Origin: Whitmania pigra
Taxonomy: Eukaryota > Annelida > Clitellata > Hirudinida > Haemopidae
Direction of reading: 5' to 3'
Assembly: GCA_021613335.1 (NCBI GenBank)
Contig: JAJTWR010000437.1
Location: forward strand, 310,001-374,000
DNA: 64,000 bases
The notes under the pieces were generated by a model. It made no database searches. It was not told the origin of the DNA and saw nothing but the letters and a program-made list of their open reading frames with translations. Shown piece after piece: positions 56,601-64,000 of this stretch (positions are counted from its first letter, which is position 1; every line of letters begins with the position of its first letter). Made by a program: the position numbers and the translations under genes.

Positions 56601-57221
56601 CTTCTGTGATCTCTTCATCAAATTCATCAGCAATGCAATGAGTCAAAATGTCACTCAGATATTGATGCTTTTGTGCTCCACCTTTCAGAAGCAACTTTTC
56701 TATCTAAGATTTCATAGTTTTTATTTAATAATCAAAAAATGGCAATGAAATTGCTAATTTCTCACAAATTTATCAGAAAATGTCAACTTTCGTTATCTCA
56801 AAATTCCACATATGCCTCAGGTTAGACAAATTTTAGAGGTGCAAATCATTAAATTATAATAAAATTCACATTTAAATATAAAGCAATGTGACGTGAGTAG
56901 TAGAAATTAGTCTCATCTTGCCACCAAGATTACTACCAAAGTTGATTCAATTTTCCAACCATATTCGAATTAATGTTTTTTGAAATGGTTTGTAAGTTTA
57001 TCATAAGTATTTAACTGTAAATAATAAACCAAGAAATGCCCAAAATGCCTATTAAGTAGTTTAGTTGGCTGTTTATGTATATAACATTTATCCAAATGTA
57101 AGTAAAATCTTAAGCAAGCCGTTGGGATCAAAGAAACGAATCAAACCTCTGAATTTATATTTCCAATAACATAAAATTTAACTGCATTAAACAAATCAGA
57201 AGGCACTTCTTCAAACTCCAT
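47629..57221 (-). CDS. PAXIP1: PAX-interacting BRCT protein PTIP
   Basis: Nuclear adaptor linking MLL3/4 methyltransferase complexes and DNA-damage signalling; its C-terminal BRCT pair binds phosphopeptides. Exons found: 57221-57147, 56703-56569, 53616-53557, 53495-53382, 53322-53039, 51613-51561, 51478-51387, 51323-51228, 51163-51029, 50278-50157, 47815-47629, all phase-consistent, about 450 residues. A small exon carrying the end of BRCT1 (a PSWV-like block) is expected between 53617 and 56568 but was not found. BRCT1 starts MEFEEVPSDLFNAVKFY; BRCT2 has ACPSKLSKRDQLLMWC; the last two have VTHVLCEHQ, VTACWLNDCL, GKEKPCANQVISITNFVG and VPVVSLDWL, matching human BRCT5-6. The two central BRCTs and the Gln-rich stretch of vertebrate PTIP are absent. 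Confidence 0.9.
47945..49935 (-). mobile_element. 5'-truncated non-LTR retrotransposon, R2/HERO-like, in PAXIP1 intron
   Basis: Minus-strand relics of the region after the RT: EKLERKVNQYTRKWLGLP and AIRYDQLPSRDNLQKWGL, a CCHC knuckle (CRLCGGTETLHHVLSNC, about 49050-49100), then a restriction-like endonuclease with RPDLVVIS and ILVELIVPWEDR (about 48640-48770). This order is typical of R2, NeSL and HERO-type elements. No RT domain is present, so the 5' end is truncated, as is usual. Frames are broken at about 48920-49000 and 49260. Its 3' UTR fills 47945-48390. The insert accounts for most of the last PAXIP1 intron and is on the same strand as the gene. Confidence 0.8.
49940..50100 (-). repeat. 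SINE-like interspersed repeat, copy 2
   Basis: Reverse complement of the block order seen at 42485-42645 (gcgttcctgcat, cagcctgcactgc, gggtagggggtgctat). It lies directly next to the 5' end of the R2/HERO-like insert. Confidence 0.6.
51793..52969 (+). mobile_element. Pogo/Tigger-type transposon relic in a PAXIP1 intron
   Basis: Starts CAGTGGAACCCACTTAA and ends GTCGGGTTCGACTG, imperfect inverted repeats flanked by TA (51791-51792 and 52970-52971). Plus-strand fragments at about 52395-52500 encode a CENP-B/pogo helix-turn-helix (LIDLCRQHGTPAKIISGWKKK), and 52545-52620 has VAEHKDVEDTVLHWFMS, the next part of the DNA-binding region. The DDE catalytic part is missing, so this is an internally deleted, decayed copy of 1177 bp. 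Confidence 0.85.
53825..54860 (+). mobile_element. Non-LTR retrotransposon fragment, CR1/L2-like
   Basis: Plus-strand relics: LINRNQHGFVSIRSIVTNLLE (RT palm entry), TYVRPIFKCCSQLWNPH and MERLRHFKLMTLERCRLLVDL (C-terminal thumb region). The catalytic palm between them is deleted and frames are shifted. It ends in an AATAAATAAATAAATAA tail at about 54833-54850. Inserted antisense in a PAXIP1 intron. Confidence 0.7.
55270..56115 (-). pseudogene. hAT transposase fragment in a PAXIP1 intron
   Basis: Broken minus-strand frames contain VTDDANIMMKFGHDTDPL, VASIAHAICLVVCDVL, an acidic linker, and ELKEITTKIRNIVKAFRK. The order (TDGAxxM, then LAHAIxLAVCDVL, then the KxRxIVKxFRxS region) is that of the catalytic core of hAT transposases. 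Stops and shifts show it is dead. Terminal repeats were not found. Confidence 0.7.
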
Positions 57222-57763
57222 TAAAACGAAAATTCGCAGAATCGAGGTTGTGACTCCAAAATCAAAAGTGAACATCTGCTAAGACATCGCAGATAAAAAG
57301 TGTAATAGTATTTTACTAAATTAAAACATGTAGTTACTTTTAAATTTGTAAATATTAAATGCGCACGTTCGTAATTACAAAATTCATTTTAAAACATTAA
57401 AGCTTACTTTAATAAATTTTCAAAGGCTTTCAGACTTCTACCTAAAGTTGCCTTAATTCCGGACAAAATATATAGAATTTTATTTTATTTATTTATTTCA
57501 ATCAAAAAGAGGGTCGCAAGTAAACGTTAACACAAATTGGAGTCAGATAATTTGTTCAAATAGAGTGTATATATATAAACTTAAGAAGTGAAGCGATATT
57601 TTTGTTGCAATGGCTGATTCTTATCAAATTTTGTGGCCCCGGAATGTTGAGCGGGAACGTCATTTCAGCTTTTTCCAGGGAGTCAGATCCTCGATCAACC
57701 TGATGAGATGACTTTTTTTGGGGGGGGGGGGCAGCTGGAGAGAAATGACGTCATTGTTTAAAG
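57222..57763. other. Upstream region of PAXIP1
   Basis: Probable promoter of PAXIP1 plus AT-rich spacer. A G homopolymer (57720-57731) lies 32 bp before the LTR element. Confidence 0.4.
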
Positions 57764-58022
57764 TGTTGTGGAAGTATAATAATGAGGCCCAAGCAGAAAG
57801 GCCTGATAAGAGATCAGCTAGAAGAGAATCAAATGAGGTAGGAGGCAAGGAGTTATATTGGAGTGAGAAGCGCCAATTTTATTGATCTGAAGTACCACTG
57901 AGGTTGATTTTTATATTGCCAAAGATGTTGAATATTATTAGTAATAAATTTACAAAATTTAATTAATAATTTCTTGCGATTGGAGCTTGGTGAAGTTATG
58001 GGGCGAAATTCAGTGTCCCACA
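57764..58022 (-). repeat. 3' LTR of the Gypsy-type element
   Basis: 259 bp, begins TGTTGTGGAAG and ends GTGTCCCACA on the plus strand. No difference from the other LTR was seen. Confidence 0.92.
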
Positions 58023-58060
58023 ATACTCCCCCACCAGAGAGCAAGCTGGCGAACGAAAGA

Positions 58061-59890
58061 TCAAGGCTCGTAATCTTTGAGTTTCTTGGGCCAGTGAATT
58101 CTTCGTCCAGATCGTGTTTGAGGTTGAGTCAGTGGTGTTGCTGGGATGATAACTGGTTTGCTAGTAGGCTTTTTGAGTGCTGTTTTTGGTGCAGTGGCTG
58201 GGTTTGTGGTAGGCGGAACTAAAGTCTTAGGAATAACCGCTGGTTTAAGTCTGTCGATTGAGACTGTATCGTTCCGTCCATTTTTCTTTTTGATGACGAA
58301 GTACTTCTGATGGCGCTCTTGGACGTCATATGGGCCTTCGTATGGTGGATGAAGCGGTGGTTTGCTGGAATCGACACGAACAAGTACCTGTGGTGTAGTA
58401 GCCAGGTCCTTCGGGATGTAAGAGGGTTGCTGTCGCTGTCTGGGCTGTTGAGGCTTGAGACTCAGCATTTGTTCTCTTAGATTATCCACGAAGCTTGAGT
58501 GTCCGATCGGCGGGTTGGAGCTGCTTGATGGTGAAAGCTCTCCCGGTAATTTTAACGTTGTCCCGTAGACTAGTTCGGCTGGTGAGCACTGTAGGTCTTC
58601 CTTGGTGGTGAGATCGATTCTTGAGAAGATCTGTGCCTTCAATTGAGACTTGTCCAATTGCCCTTTGATGAGATTGTTCGTTGTTCGCGCTAGGTGAATG
58701 TGAGTTGGAGGTGCTGCGCTAATAGATCCCACGACAGATAGGGTTGTCTGGTTGTCGATGAGCCTCTTGTTAGACATGTCGACGTTCAAATTGAAATGGC
58801 CCAGGAAGTCGGCTCCAATTATTGGCGACTGCACGTCGGCGACGACGAAGATCCACTGGAACTTACGCCTCAAACCCAAATCTAACGACAGGGATTTTTG
58901 ACCGTAAGTCCCAATCGTCGTGCCATTGGCAGCCTGTAGCGTGAAGGGTGATGCCTTGAGCGAGTGCTGGTGAGGCGGAGGGATGACGCTGATCTCCGAA
59001 CCGGTGTCGATCAGGAACTTCATTCCGTTGGAAAAATCGTTGATCAGAAACAGGCGACTTTCTTGGTGTCGGCCAGAGGCAGCCGTTGCAGCTACCGCCC
59101 GACCCTGGAGTTTGAAGGAACAAGGCTGTTGGCAGCGTTGAGCTTTTTCCCGGTATTTGTCATGATACCAGCACATGCCTTGTGTGTTGCTGCGCCTTGC
59201 CCGGGAACTGTTCCTGTTGCGGGACCTCCTGTGTTGTCTGGCCTCTTCTCGGGTCGTCTCCAACCTGGCCAGACGGTCGTTAATCATCTGAAGCGTGATG
59301 CTGAGGTCCTGGTTCTGTCCCTGCGTAGAAGCTGTCGTTATCCGCGACACCGTGGGGACTGTGTATGCGTCCATGACCTGGTCCGCCAGGATGGACTGTT
59401 CCAGGAGGCTCTTGTCGTGCGCGGTCGCAACTATGGGCCGGATGTGTGGCGGCAGTTTGTCGAACCACAGCTGCCGGAGGATCGCATCGTCCATCGAATT
59501 GTCGCCCAACAGCGCCTTCATGTGACGGAGGAGCTGGCTGGGCAGTTGTCCTTCGAGGTATACTGCGTTGAAAAGGCTCCTCAGCCTTGCCTGTTGCGAC
59601 TGTCCAAAGCGCTGCAAGATGGCCTCCTTGAGCCTGGTGTATGGGCTCTCGCTAGGTACCTCGTAGATGAGGTCCTGAACCTGCTCGGCCACCTGAAAGG
59701 GCAGGTTGTGTACCACGTGGGCGTAGCGTTGCATTTCGTTCTTCAGGCGTTGTATGTAGAACAACGCCTCGATGTTGGCGAACCAAAGTCTCGGGTTCGC
59801 CGTGAAGAAAGGCGGCAACTGCATGCTGACGGCGCTCACACGGGTCTGAGAAATTGCCTCCTGTGACGTCAAGTTGATTAAATCTTCCAT
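58061..59890 (-). CDS. Gag-protease-integrase-tail polyprotein of the LTR element
   Basis: Uninterrupted frame of 609 residues from the ATG at 59890, just after the putative primer-binding site. An in-frame extension into the LTR also exists but is less likely to be the start. Residues ~1-230 are a gag of the kind with LPPFFTANPRLWFANIEALF. A CWYHDKYREKAQRC motif sits where the usual gag Cys/His motif lies. The protease has the active site FLIDTGSEISVIPP. The frame then jumps to an integrase C-terminal segment (CSPAELVYGTTLKLPGE, YEGPYDV, VSIDRLKPA) and a Pro-rich tail. Reverse transcriptase, RNase H and the integrase catalytic core are gone, yet the frame is kept across the junction. Capsid and protease could still be made. 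Confidence 0.88.
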   Translation of the reverse strand: MEDLINLTSQEAISQTRVSAVSMQLPPFFTANPRLWFANIEALFYIQRLKNEMQRYAHVVHNLPFQVAEQVQDLIYEVPSESPYTRLKEAILQRFGQSQQARLRSLFNAVYLEGQLPSQLLRHMKALLGDNSMDDAILRQLWFDKLPPHIRPIVATAHDKSLLEQSILADQVMDAYTVPTVSRITTASTQGQNQDLSITLQMINDRLARLETTREEARQHRRSRNRNSSRARRSNTQGMCWYHDKYREKAQRCQQPCSFKLQGRAVAATAASGRHQESRLFLINDFSNGMKFLIDTGSEISVIPPPHQHSLKASPFTLQAANGTTIGTYGQKSLSLDLGLRRKFQWIFVVADVQSPIIGADFLGHFNLNVDMSNKRLIDNQTTLSVVGSISAAPPTHIHLARTTNNLIKGQLDKSQLKAQIFSRIDLTTKEDLQCSPAELVYGTTLKLPGELSPSSSSNPPIGHSSFVDNLREQMLSLKPQQPRQRQQPSYIPKDLATTPQVLVRVDSSKPPLHPPYEGPYDVQERHQKYFVIKKKNGRNDTVSIDRLKPAVIPKTLVPPTTNPATAPKTALKKPTSKPVIIPATPLTQPQTRSGRRIHWPKKLKDYEP

Positions 59891-59922
59891 GTTGCTAATC
59901 TCTTTTTGCGGGGTCACCAATT

Positions 59923-60181
59923 TGTTGTGGAAGTATAATAATGAGGCCCAAGCAGAAAGGCCTGATAAGAGATCAGCTAGAAGAGAATCAAATGAGGTAG
60001 GAGGCAAGGAGTTATATTGGAGTGAGAAGCGCCAATTTTATTGATCTGAAGTACCACTGAGGTTGATTTTTATATTGCCAAAGATGTTGAATATTATTAG
60101 TAATAAATTTACAAAATTTAATTAATAATTTCTTGCGATTGGAGCTTGGTGAAGTTATGGGGCGAAATTCAGTGTCCCACA
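59923..60181 (-). repeat. 5' LTR of the Gypsy-type element
   Basis: Matches 57764-58022 over its full 259 bp. Lies upstream of the polyprotein on the minus strand, so it should supply promoter activity. Confidence 0.92.
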
Positions 60182-62349
60182 AAAGTAAATTTTGAGTTGC
60201 CTCGACTTTGACTTTAAAAGCATCAAAGACACCTCAGCCAGGCAGGAACGTCATTAGAGGGAGGGGGAGACAGGGGAGATATGAACCCAAAGAAAATAGC
60301 TGAAACGACATCTTCGACATGATTTGTAACGAATCAGGCCGGCAGAATATTTCATTGGATACCTAGTGTCTGTCGGAGACATTTAAATTCTCCGCACGGT
60401 TTGTGGGCTGAATGAGATATCTTATTTCGAAAAATAAGCGGTCATAAAAAACGTAAATGAGCTCCTAATTGTTCTGATGCAAAGTAGGGTCCGAATAAAT
60501 TCACTACAATTTTCTGTTTATGTATCCTCATGCTTGCGGACTGAAAACTGTTTTCAAGCCGAATTTAAGGAGTTTTGCTTCAGAGGTGATATTAATTATT
60601 CGCACGGTACTATTTCAGGGTAAGGAAAATAAAGTCGCAGCCGGGAGCTCGAAAAATTTCTTGAAAGAATTTTAGACTATAAACTACAACACAATTTTGG
60701 TTTCAATGGAAACTGAGAATGATTTTTGTGAGAATGATTCATGAACATATTCCATGTTTGCTACGGAACGCTTCAGGTTCCTGAATGAGACCGTGCCTAC
60801 AAGTGATAGAAAGATCGATGAAGAAGGAACTCGGAGCATTTCATGCTTGACTTCACATCTTTCAAAACATTTCTTCGTCTACATTTTAAAGTGTAAATGA
60901 GCACTATCAATTCTGTAAGTTGAAAAGGGCTCAATTTTACTTTACTTTTTTGACAATTTCGTTTGGGGATGTTAATGATTCGTAAAAGTTTGATCATTTA
61001 ACCAAAATTTATTTAAATTTCAAACATACAGTAATATTATTGCATATTATATTATTATTGTGACATGTTAATAGTAATATTACTCTTATTTATTATAATA
61101 TTGGTATTATTATTATACTAGCGTGCTGTGTATTAACATGGAACTTGGAGACCAGTGTAAACTTCGCTTGAGTTACTTTGCTTTGGATTTGAATATATTT
61201 TTGATTATATCTTGTAAAAGGTAATTTATTCAACTTCAAGATGGAGTATAAATGTTTATATTTTGATGCTAGCTAAACTGTTTCAATACTTACATCGTAA
61301 ATGTAATTTCCAATTTCGGTCCAACACCATATTCTCCTCGTTAAAATATTTAATAATAAATTCCTAGAATCACTTTTATCAAATTCTCAGGGCAATACTT
61401 GCCAACTAAATTTCATCAGGAAATTAATGCTTTTGTGGAGAAGGCGCTTTTTAACATAAAAATTGATTGTAGTAATAAGATGTAACCTTACGTTACGTAA
61501 CCTGACAGTTTGTACTGCATCAGTACATTAAGTAATGTGCATTAAAAGTGCATTATGTCGACAATTTCGCGTTCATTTCCTGGCATGGTTTTCATGGTCA
61601 GGTGTCTCCTCCCGCGTTTATTTTATGGGTCCGTTCGATTTACGTGGTTTTATCATGTCGATCATGTCCTTTTAGGCTTATTTCAAGTTGCAAACATTCT
61701 TAAATAACGAGACTTTCATTGATTTCCTTGAAGCACCTTTAAAGGTTGTGCATATTAAAGAGCATTTAATGAAACTTTTGTGAAATTGTAAACACTATCA
61801 GAAGATTTGCTTTAGCTTATACTTGGGAAATTTAATCTGTTAACAAAGGTATAAAACCGTAACAAAAAATATAAAGCTAACGCAACCTCTAAAACTTGAT
61901 GCCGTCTTCAATGCTAAAATTGTTTGCATTCATGAACATGACGGAAGATATGCTTGAAGAAATTCACTTGTAAGCCCAATGCAATCAATAAGGCGGAAAA
62001 CATATTACGAACATGAATGACAAAATACGAGGTTCTATGCAACTTCATGGCAAACCGGCCCGCCTGAAAATCAGCCATCGCATCCACCGTCATTAAGTAA
62101 TTAATTAATTTTACTTTTGAAGATAAAAATATGACTTTTAAAAATTAGCTGAAAACTGCTGGAGGCTCAGGTTATAGGGGAGAATGGCCAGGGGAACACG
62201 GTTCAAAGGGTTAACCATTGTTCCATCAGGGGCGGATGCTTGCAAGCCATCATAAAAAATAATAACTATAATAATGATAGTAAGTGTGTTACTACGTTTG
62301 AAATATTATAATATGGCATAATATTTATTAAGTTATCCTTTAAAACGTG
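60182..62349. other. Non-coding intergenic region
   Basis: Over 2 kb with no supported frame. Notable only for AT-rich tracts at 61020-61130 and a palindromic cttacgttacgtaa at 61490-61503. Downstream side of the K2P gene. Confidence 0.4.
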
Positions 62350-63191
62350 CTAAATGGAGTCTTGAGGCAATTTATTTTGGTCAGCTGTGAGCTTCATTTC
62401 CTCTTTCGGCAGCAATCCGAGTTTCTTTCCAAATGATCTGAAGACATAACGTGCTTCCTCTTGCATGAGATCGAAGCACATGGCCAAGAGGGCGAGTCCG
62501 ACAATCAAGTACAAGGAGCAGAGAACGAGTTTCTCTTGAGAAGACGAAGGATCCACGCTTGTACCAGGCACGAAATCCCCAAAACCGATGGTAGAGAGCG
62601 TGATGAAACAGAAATAGCAGCCGATGAGAAAGTTCCATTCCTTCTCCCATAGACCAAAGAGCAGTGCACCGAGGGCAATGTACCCTCCGATGAGAAGTAG
62701 GCTGACGTAGATCGGTACCTGGATGTTTTTGTTGTCCTCCGTGAACAAGGCATTATGGATTCCTCGTCTCCATTGGACCATAATCTTGTACGAATGTCTC
62801 AACCTCTTCGTTGCAATGGAAGATCGACTCGGTTTTGAGGCGTTCATGTGCTCGCTTTGCTTGAGAAGGGATTCCTTCGTGGGACTTGTCGGTTTGTCGT
62901 TGTTGTTGAGCTACTTCTTCCAGCAGGAACATAATTTTCTCTGTGGCATCGCAAATCCGCCAACCTCCTTTTCTTCATCAGATGCTTGGCGTGCAACACT
63001 TTTGCTCTTCATTCTACGACAGCAAACGCAGCAGAGGCCACAGAAGATATTTTTATAGAAGAAACGAAAGACTGTAGCCATGAATCCGCCGACGTGAGTG
63101 ATTGAAAGAAGAGTAAGCGGGATTCCGAAGGTTGCATAAAATATTGTGATTACTCGACCGAGTTCAGTCTTAGGTGCGATGTGACCGTATC
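62350..63191 (-). CDS. KCNK: Two-pore-domain K+ channel, partial, with an in-frame TAG
   Basis: Background K+ leak channel of the plasma membrane. The segment starts at an acceptor inside the first pore filter (acceptor, then GYGHIAPKTELGR), so M1 and most of P1 lie in an exon beyond or near the window edge. Visible: M2 (VITIFYATFGIPLTLLSIT), a Cys-rich cytoplasmic loop (IFCGLCCVCC), M3 (YVSLLLIGGYIALGALLF), second filter TIGFGD, M4 (LVLCSLYLIVGLALLAMCF) and a short tail. The frame is open from 63191 to 62350 apart from one TAG at 62911-62913 in the M2-M3 loop; both sides are in the same frame and well conserved. Options are a very recent pseudogene, sequence error, readthrough, or a small intron of which I see no good candidate. 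Subfamily not determined. Confidence 0.8.
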
Positions 63192-64000
63192 CTAAAATGC
63201 AAAAAATAAATTCAACTTGAACATTATTAGCAAAGTTTATGGCGAGATTATTGTAATTAGATATTTTTTGCGGGTTATTTAAATCTTTTCTATTGGGATT
63301 ACACATAATAACATAAATGTTTAAATTATTGCACATTCCAACAAATCGAAAATAGAAATAGACTACCGAATTCAGCGAATGAAAACAAAGTCAACTTTAA
63401 TCATATACCATCATAATTAATTATATTGGCAACACACACATGCAAACGTAGACAACGCTATGATTGAATGATGCCATTGAATGAGGGCCCCCAATGGAAA
63501 CGTCACACGTCTTTGTTTTTAATTTAAGCTTTCGATTCTATTTTAATTCATTTCGGAAAAGAATTTCTTGCAAAGGCTAAAACATAATTTTTTGAAGCCA
63601 TGCATTAACCTAAACTAATAAAGCGTAAAAGTATGTGTTATACGTCGCTGCAGTGGCGCACCCGGGAGAGTTCTAAACCATCAAAATTTTTAAATAAAAA
63701 AAAAATTATTGGATGAATCTATTTTACTACTGATATCTCGACATTTAACTAGTATTATCGGCATAATACTACAAAAATCATATCTGAAAAGATAAAAACC
63801 TGAAAACAAGTTTCAGAAGTAAAAATCCCCCCGAAACATTTTCGGATGCACCCTTAGAAATGTCGCCAACATTTTACATTTGGCAGGTTAAACCCTGCCG
63901 AGTATGTTCACAAATTTGTTACTTTTATTGCCTGTCAGTTTCAGAAACAGTCTCATACTTCACCACCGGAAATATTATCCGATGCCCTCTCAAAACAAAT
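63192..64000. other. Intron of the K2P gene, or spacer
   Basis: No exon with a first K2P membrane segment or TxG filter start was found up to the window end. The stretch is probably intronic. Confidence 0.4.

Larger units (their letters stand above)
57764..60181 (-). mobile_element. Recent, internally deleted Gypsy-type LTR retrotransposon
   Basis: Two 259-bp LTRs, 57764-58022 and 59923-60181, run TGTTGTGG...CCCACA and appear identical by eye. The unit is flanked by aaag on both sides (57760-57763 and 60182-60185). On the coding (minus) strand the 5' LTR is followed by TTGGTGACCCCG, a plausible primer-binding site. The 1.9-kb interior holds one long frame with gag, protease and an integrase tail, but no reverse transcriptase or RNase H. 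It is therefore a recent but non-autonomous deletion derivative. Confidence 0.92.

Noticed and set aside
58964..59866. 300-codon open frame on the plus strand
   Set aside because: It is antisense to the gag-protease frame of the LTR element, whose motifs are clear on the minus strand; the antisense frame has no recognisable domain.

Overview
The window looks like the nuclear genome of an invertebrate animal. Conserved animal genes are split by many short introns (often 50-100 bp), the DNA is AT-rich, and a large share is transposons, many of them nested or decayed. No marker fixes the phylum, so I leave it open. Gene calls rest on exon chains rebuilt by eye from splice sites and reading phase. 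Most chains close without a phase error.

Layout. 1-354: last exon of an unknown + strand gene. 1652-7537: decayed I-group non-LTR retrotransposon split by a hAT transposon (4799-6088) with an exact 8-bp target duplication. 8575-9826 (-): palmitoyltransferase of the ZDHHC3/7 type. 10697-14955: complete DNA transposon with ~170-bp inverted ends, an exact 8-bp target duplication and a 183-bp subterminal array. It carries an intact seven-exon gene for a Ulp1/SENP-type cysteine protease with a C-terminal PHD-like finger and no visible transposase. 15451-16391: relic with the same end, next to a hAT transposase C-terminus, a plausible autonomous partner. 16862-19697 (+): ELL elongation factor. 20180-21866 (-): mitochondrial 2,4-dienoyl-CoA reductase DECR1. 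22899-28258: mostly transposon debris. 28680-29192 (+): small coiled-coil protein of unknown role. 29900-37867 (-): GCN2 (EIF2AK4), 26 exons, apparently without the pseudokinase domain. 39531-40873 (+): HMGA-like protein with three AT-hooks. 41797-46491 (+): LRRC74-like leucine-rich repeat protein. 47629-57221 (-): PAXIP1/PTIP BRCT protein whose introns host at least four different transposon types. 57764-60181: recent LTR retrotransposon (Gypsy type) with matching LTRs and one long gag-protease-integrase-tail frame but no reverse transcriptase. 62350-63191 (-): two-pore K+ channel, partial, with an in-frame TAG.

The host genes are ordinary housekeeping and regulatory genes (lipid modification and beta-oxidation, transcription elongation, chromatin and DNA repair, amino-acid stress signalling, K+ leak) and do not form one pathway. 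The most novel object is the protease-bearing transposon at 10697-14955 with its apparent hAT-type partner. Second is the shortened domain plan of GCN2.
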